This document shows positions 60,634 through 64,000 of a stretch of DNA of 64,000 nucleotides, one piece after another; the stretch's first letter is position 1, and each line of letters begins with the position of its first letter. The stretch is taken from contig JADJCA010000002.1 in assembly GCA_016703425.1 (NCBI GenBank), positions 744,001 through 808,000 of the forward strand, read 5' to 3'. Source of the stretch: Myxococcales bacterium (GTDB lineage Bacteria > Myxococcota_A > Polyangia > Polyangiales > Polyangiaceae). A model generated the notes under the pieces. The model was not told the DNA's origin and searched no databases. It was given only the letters and a program-made list of their open reading frames with translations. A program made the position numbers and the translations under genes.

Positions 60634-61437
60634 TCAGTATCGCGCGCCAGCCGCAAGGGCCTCCTCGATAAACGCGACGTGCGCGGCGGCGTCGACGTAG
60701 GTGGCTCGCGTTTCGGTGCAGGGCGCTCCCGCGTAGACGACCTCCCCGACGAAGAGGCCAACAAGCGTCGGGCGGTCGTCGTCGGTGGTGCGCAGGAGCG
60801 CCGCGCCGAAATCACCGTCGACGTGGCAGAGTGTTCCGTGAGCGCTCTGCACGTCGATGCGCTCTGAGGTTTCGCCCTCCAAGCGCCCTTCGTCGCATAC
60901 CGAGGTCGAGAGCCGCCGCGAGGGGGCGTAACCGTAGCCGTCGACGTCGCGATTGCCGTACCCCACCACCGTAAGGTCGCATCGTCGCGAGGTGGAGCGT
61001 GCCGAGGAGGCGCGCGCGTAGCGGACGCCCATGCCCTCCGGAGTCAACGCGGTCTCACCGAGAAGGACGTAGGCGAGGCGTGCGTCGTCGACCGCGGACG
61101 ATTCCTCCACCACGTCGGCGACGGGAACGCGCGAAGACGCGCCGTCGCGCAAGGCATCCTTTGGCCATCCCAGGCCGAAGTACCCGTGACCGACGTCGTG
61201 AGCTCGAACGCAAGCGAGCGAGGTGACGGCCACGCGCGGCGCCAGCAGCGTGGCCGTGCAATACGCGCTCTCGGAGTAGCGCGCCGCGAGGTATCCAACG
61301 GCGGGCCAGCGGAGGTCGCCCCCGACGGCGGTGCCCTGAAGCGCCCCCTCTTCCTTCGTGGAGCCGAGGCCACCGTCCACCGACCCGCAGCCGAGGACCA
61401 ACATGGAAGCGAGCGCGATGGGTCGAAGTGCCGTCAT
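60634..61437 (-). CDS. Trypsin-fold lipoprotein lacking catalytic His and Ser
   Basis: ATG 61437 starts MTALRPIALASMLVLGC (Cys17). 267 residues with S1-protease landmarks but altered catalytic sites: the TAAHC position reads TSLAC (residues 72-76, His replaced by Ala), the acidic position may persist (DDARLAYVLL), and GDSGG reads GDFGA (Ser replaced by Phe, residue 210). It should not cleave peptides; a binding role is likely. Its stop lies 3 bases from the TerB-like gene's stop (convergent). Confidence 0.75.
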   Translation of the reverse strand: MTALRPIALASMLVLGCGSVDGGLGSTKEEGALQGTAVGGDLRWPAVGYLAARYSESAYCTATLLAPRVAVTSLACVRAHDVGHGYFGLGWPKDALRDGASSRVPVADVVEESSAVDDARLAYVLLGETALTPEGMGVRYARASSARSTSRRCDLTVVGYGNRDVDGYGYAPSRRLSTSVCDEGRLEGETSERIDVQSAHGTLCHVDGDFGAALLRTTDDDRPTLVGLFVGEVVYAGAPCTETRATYVDAAAHVAFIEEALAAGARY

Positions 61438-61577
61438 AGGCGGGGACTCAGCACGACGCGTGCCGCGAGAAGGACGACGAAATGCCGGGCGCTCGAGAAG
61501 AGCGCGATGGACCGCGCCGGAGCGCGCGGCGCAGCGGCGACGCCCCACGATCGTAGGAAGCGCGGTGAAAGCGGGCT

Positions 61578-62597
61578 CTAGGTCTGGTGCGCGACGCGGC
61601 TCTCGCGCTCGCCTTCGGCGAGGTAGGCGTTCACCTGCGCGGCGAGCCGTTCGACCTCGTCTTCGCAGCGGAACGTGGCCCGTTCACCGCTCCGGAATGC
61701 GAGCTCGAGCTTCTTCGTCGTGCCGCGGCGATGCCTCTCCACGAGCACGCCCGCCTGAACGAGCGACGCGAGCGCGCGGTGCGTAGAGAACCACGGCCGC
61801 CATAGGCCCCACCAGGTCGTCGCGAGCCCACTCTCACGATCGAGCACTACGCCAGAGCGAAACCCCACGCCGGCGAGGCCAGCGGACGGCACGGAGACCG
61901 CAAAGAGCACGAACCACACGCCCGCGACGCTCACTTCGCCGGTCGCGCGCCACGACAAGAGGAGCGTCAGCGCGAGGAGCACCGCGCCGAGCACGACAAA
62001 GGGCAGCGCGAGCAGCCAACCGAGCCAACCCGGTGAACGACGCAGCGCGATGGAAAGCGGCGCCGCCGGAGGAGCTGGCGGCGGCGACGGTGGCTGTTCG
62101 GGCGTGCGATACGGCCCCGCACCGTCATGGCTCGCTGGCCGCGCGCCGCGCCTCGTTCCGCGCGCGCGAGCGACGGAGCCGAGCCCCACCACGAACACGA
62201 TGCCCGAGAAGGCCAAGCCTGAGAGACGCACGGGCGCTTGCCACACGACGGTCCGCGGCTCGAAGACCATCTCGCCGGGACTGCTTTGGTAGTACCAGCA
62301 GGGCAGCTTGGTTCCCGGCGCGACCTTGGGCCACCGCGTTGGCATGTTGCACGCTTCCCAGGGGAGCGTGTGCTCCTCCCCTCCTTCGGTGCGATGCGAG
62401 ACGGTGCACAAGACACCGCCGACGAGCGGTGTGTCGAAGGCCTTCTGCACGGTGCACTCGGTTGCAGCGAGGCGGCTCGCACGCCACGCGAAGAAGAGCC
62501 AACCGCCAAAGACGAGGCTTCCGAGGAGACCGATCACCAAGATCCGCTTCGCGCGCTCGACGGCGACGGCCCGCGCGAGCAACTCCGTTGGTGCCAT
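61578..62597 (-). CDS. Membrane protein, DUF3592-like
   Basis: 339 residues with about four membrane segments (ILVIGLLGSLVFGGWLFFAW, LSGLAFSGIVFVVGLGSVA, WLGWLLALPFVVLGAVLLALTLLL, VAGVWFVLFAVSVPSAGLAG). The extracytoplasmic loop after the first has CTVQKAFDTPLVGGVLCTVSH and KLPCWYYQSSP, which resembles DUF3592-type proteins. The C-terminus is cytoplasmic. Function unknown. Confidence 0.65.
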   Translation of the reverse strand: MAPTELLARAVAVERAKRILVIGLLGSLVFGGWLFFAWRASRLAATECTVQKAFDTPLVGGVLCTVSHRTEGGEEHTLPWEACNMPTRWPKVAPGTKLPCWYYQSSPGEMVFEPRTVVWQAPVRLSGLAFSGIVFVVGLGSVARARGTRRGARPASHDGAGPYRTPEQPPSPPPAPPAAPLSIALRRSPGWLGWLLALPFVVLGAVLLALTLLLSWRATGEVSVAGVWFVLFAVSVPSAGLAGVGFRSGVVLDRESGLATTWWGLWRPWFSTHRALASLVQAGVLVERHRRGTTKKLELAFRSGERATFRCEDEVERLAAQVNAYLAEGERESRVAHQT

Positions 62598-62735
62598 CGC
62601 GCGTCACGCTACGGACCTCGCGTCTGATTGTCGATGTTCGTCGACGCGCGCGCGGTTGAGCGCAGAAAGCCGGACAAGTGGCGCGCGACGCGCGCTCCGA
62701 TGCGGGTCGGCGGATCCGGTGCTAGAGTCCGCGCC

Positions 62736-62945
62736 ATGTCGCACACCTACCGCACCCGCGTCATCGCCGGTCGTCTGCTGCTCGACGAGCCCACCACCCT
62801 GCCCGACGGCGCGGAGGTCGAGCTCATCGCACGCGACATCCTGGAAGGCGCGACTGAGCGCGCAGCGGAGCGGGCCCGCCTCCAGGCGTTCTTGACCGAA
62901 TCGATTCGCCTCCGAGACGCGCCGCCGCATCGCTCCGCAAACTGA
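62736..62945 (+). CDS. Small antitoxin-like protein
   Basis: 69 residues from ATG 62736. The opening TYRTRVIAGRLLLDEPTTLPDGAEVEL matches a small family (xxxGRLxLDEPTxLPxGxEVEL) often annotated as antitoxin-like, AbrB-type or partner of a PIN toxin. The rest is helical and acidic. No toxin gene follows, so a two-gene module cannot be confirmed. Upstream start codons belong to shadow frame. Confidence 0.6.
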   Translation: MSHTYRTRVIAGRLLLDEPTTLPDGAEVELIARDILEGATERAAERARLQAFLTESIRLRDAPPHRSAN

Positions 62946-62999
62946 TGGCCCGCGGCGAGGTCGCGCTCGCGCGCTCCAGGTGCAGAGCGCCGCCTCGGC

Positions 63000-63617
63000 T
63001 TACCGCCGCGCGCTCTTTCGCTTGCGCCCTGCGTCCGACTCCTTCTTCGACGCGGTCTTTGTCACCGTCTTCGATGGAACCTTCTTCGTGGCCGCAGCCT
63101 TCTTGGCAACGCTACGCCCGAGCGCTCCTTTGGTGGGCGCACGCTTGACGGGCTTCGCCTTGGCCTTTGCCGCGCCCTTCTTCGCCGGTTGCACCGTCAT
63201 GTTCCGCGCGAGCAGCGCCGCCTCGAGCATCGCGGTGAAGCTCTCGAAGGCGAGGTCGGCGCCCGACTCGCCGATGCACACGACGGGTGCGTCGTCGTCT
63301 TCCACGAGCGAGAGCTCGAGGCACAGGATTCCGCCGAGGGAGCGATCGATGCCAATGGGGTGGCCCGTGAACGTGGCGTCGATGCCGAGCATTCGAGCGC
63401 GCCACGCCTTCTGGTCGTCGAGGCTGAAGAGCGCCGCCGAGCCGAGACCTAGCCATCCGTCGTGCAGCGTCATGAACTGGCGAAACGCCTCCGGGAATTT
63501 CATCTTCGCACCACGCTCGAAGGCGGCGACGGCGCCCTTCGGCGGCGCGTCGGCGGGAAAGCCAAGGGCCTTGGGCTTCAAGAGGGCGAGAAGCGTGCGC
63601 CGAACCGAGGTGCTCAT
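63000..63617 (-). CDS. SMI1/KNR4-like protein with histone-like basic tail
   Basis: 205 residues from ATG 63617. Residues 1-140 match the SMI1/KNR4 (SUKH) fold: FPEAFRQFMTLHDGWLGLGSAALFSL, GIDRSLGGILCLELSLVEDDDAPVVCIGESGADLAFESF. The last 65 residues are Lys/Ala-rich (PAKKGAAKAKAKPVKRAP, KKAAATKKVPSKTVTKTASKK), like histone H1 or Hc1 tails. SUKH proteins are often immunity proteins against nuclease toxins, but the DNA-binding-type tail suggests a nucleoid role. Convergent with the antitoxin-like gene at 62736. Confidence 0.7.
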   Translation of the reverse strand: MSTSVRRTLLALLKPKALGFPADAPPKGAVAAFERGAKMKFPEAFRQFMTLHDGWLGLGSAALFSLDDQKAWRARMLGIDATFTGHPIGIDRSLGGILCLELSLVEDDDAPVVCIGESGADLAFESFTAMLEAALLARNMTVQPAKKGAAKAKAKPVKRAPTKGALGRSVAKKAAATKKVPSKTVTKTASKKESDAGRKRKSARR

Positions 63618-63627
63618 GGAGGTGAGG

Positions 63628-64000
63628 CTAGAGCGAATTTGATGACGAGACGACCTTGACGCTCTCGGCGCGCACTTTTGCGGGCGCGCCATCGCCGGGG
63701 CTCGACGCGGCACTGGCGCGCGCGAGACGCTCGAGCGCATCGGCAGCCGCCGCCGAACCGCCGGTCTTCTCGTAGCCCTCTCGCACGCGACGAGCGCCGT
63801 CGACGCACCGGCGAGCCCGCGCCACGGCCTCCGCCAAGCGCTCGGGCGTGAGGCGGCGCCGCGAGAGCGCCACGCCAGCGCCGGCCACCTCAACGCGGGC
63901 GGCGACCTCAAGCTGGTCGCGCGCCCAGGGCACCACGCACACCGGCACGCCGTGGAGCAGCGCCTTCTGCGTGATGCCCATCCCGCCGTGGCAAATGACG
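63628..64000 (-). CDS. Glycosyltransferase (GT1/MGT type), C-terminal part only
   Basis: The gene enters from beyond 64000; only the last 120 or so residues are in the window. CHGGMGITQKALLHGVPVCVVPWARDQLEVAARVE is the nucleotide-sugar binding signature of GT1 family glycosyltransferases (HGG...G.P....P...DQ...A.R.). The tail ends KVVSSSNSL at the stop at 63628. The gene lies 10 bases upstream of the SMI1-like gene on the same strand and may share its transcript. Confidence 0.82.
   Translation of the reverse strand, partial: VICHGGMGITQKALLHGVPVCVVPWARDQLEVAARVEVAGAGVALSRRRLTPERLAEAVARARRCVDGARRVREGYEKTGGSAAAADALERLARASAASSPGDGAPAKVRAESVKVVSSSNSL

Noticed and set aside
62945..63148. Toxin gene partner of the antitoxin-like protein
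   Set aside because: It is the reverse of the Lys/Ala tail of the SMI1-like gene and has no toxin motif.

Overview
The window looks like a chromosomal segment from a high-GC Myxococcota bacterium, probably of the Polyangiales/Labilithrix-like group. The evidence is the very large number of Cys-lipidated outer-surface proteins with Asp/Ala/Ser-rich linkers, two trypsin-like proteins ending in a MYXO-CTERM-type sorting tail (Cys, hydrophobic stretch, Arg cluster), an FHA-AAA+ regulator, a Ser/Thr kinase with a Pro/Ala/Thr-rich tail, and TPR/PEGA, AgmX/TonB-like and formylglycine-generating-enzyme-like (FGE-like) surface proteins. No rRNA operon or CRISPR array is visible.

Positions 1 to about 9031 are the right part of an integrative element whose left end lies outside the window. 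It ends at the 3' end of a tRNA-Arg(TCT) gene (9031-9104, minus strand), next to a tyrosine integrase. From left to right it carries two large tandem inverted repeats, a phage DNA-packaging module (a small-terminase-like HTH protein and an intact large terminase), two small proteins, a small serine recombinase, and a short gene whose Shine-Dalgarno is locked in a hairpin. Next comes the most unusual part: a defence-type reverse-transcriptase-like gene flanked by two divergent paralogues of an AlbA_2/Schlafen-type protein, all interrupted by single-base frame changes. No capsid, portal or tail gene is visible, so a satellite or a packaging-plus-defence island is possible.

Positions 9104 to 34900 are ordinary chromosome dominated by single-gene lipoprotein units (beta-propeller-like, beta-helix, lamin-tail, LamG-like, Cys-rich). 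Among them are a cytochrome c / copper type II monooxygenase fusion, an AraC-type regulator, a short-chain dehydrogenase, and a two-gene unit of a Tat-type His-rich protein and a c-type cytochrome.

Positions 35036 to 49595 contain a HEAT-repeat/vitellogenin-like lipoprotein with a secreted partner, an FHA-AAA+ regulator without a GAFTGA loop, and a Ser/Thr kinase that abuts, tail to tail, a four-gene overlapping operon (LuxR regulator, TPR-PEGA protein, solute-binding protein, MYXO-CTERM protease). A second protease and a glutathione S-transferase follow.

Positions 49985 to 64000 contain hflX overlapped by an ABC-F ATPase gene, a TonB/AgmX-like envelope protein, a tandem pair of FGE-like lipoproteins, a TerB-like protein, a trypsin-fold protein without its catalytic His and Ser, a SMI1/KNR4-like protein with a histone-like basic tail, and the C-terminus of a glycosyltransferase cut by the window end. 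Several host genes (near 9640, 13575 and 32790) also show one apparent frame change each. Some indels may therefore be sequence errors, but their density is clearly highest in the reverse-transcriptase cassette.
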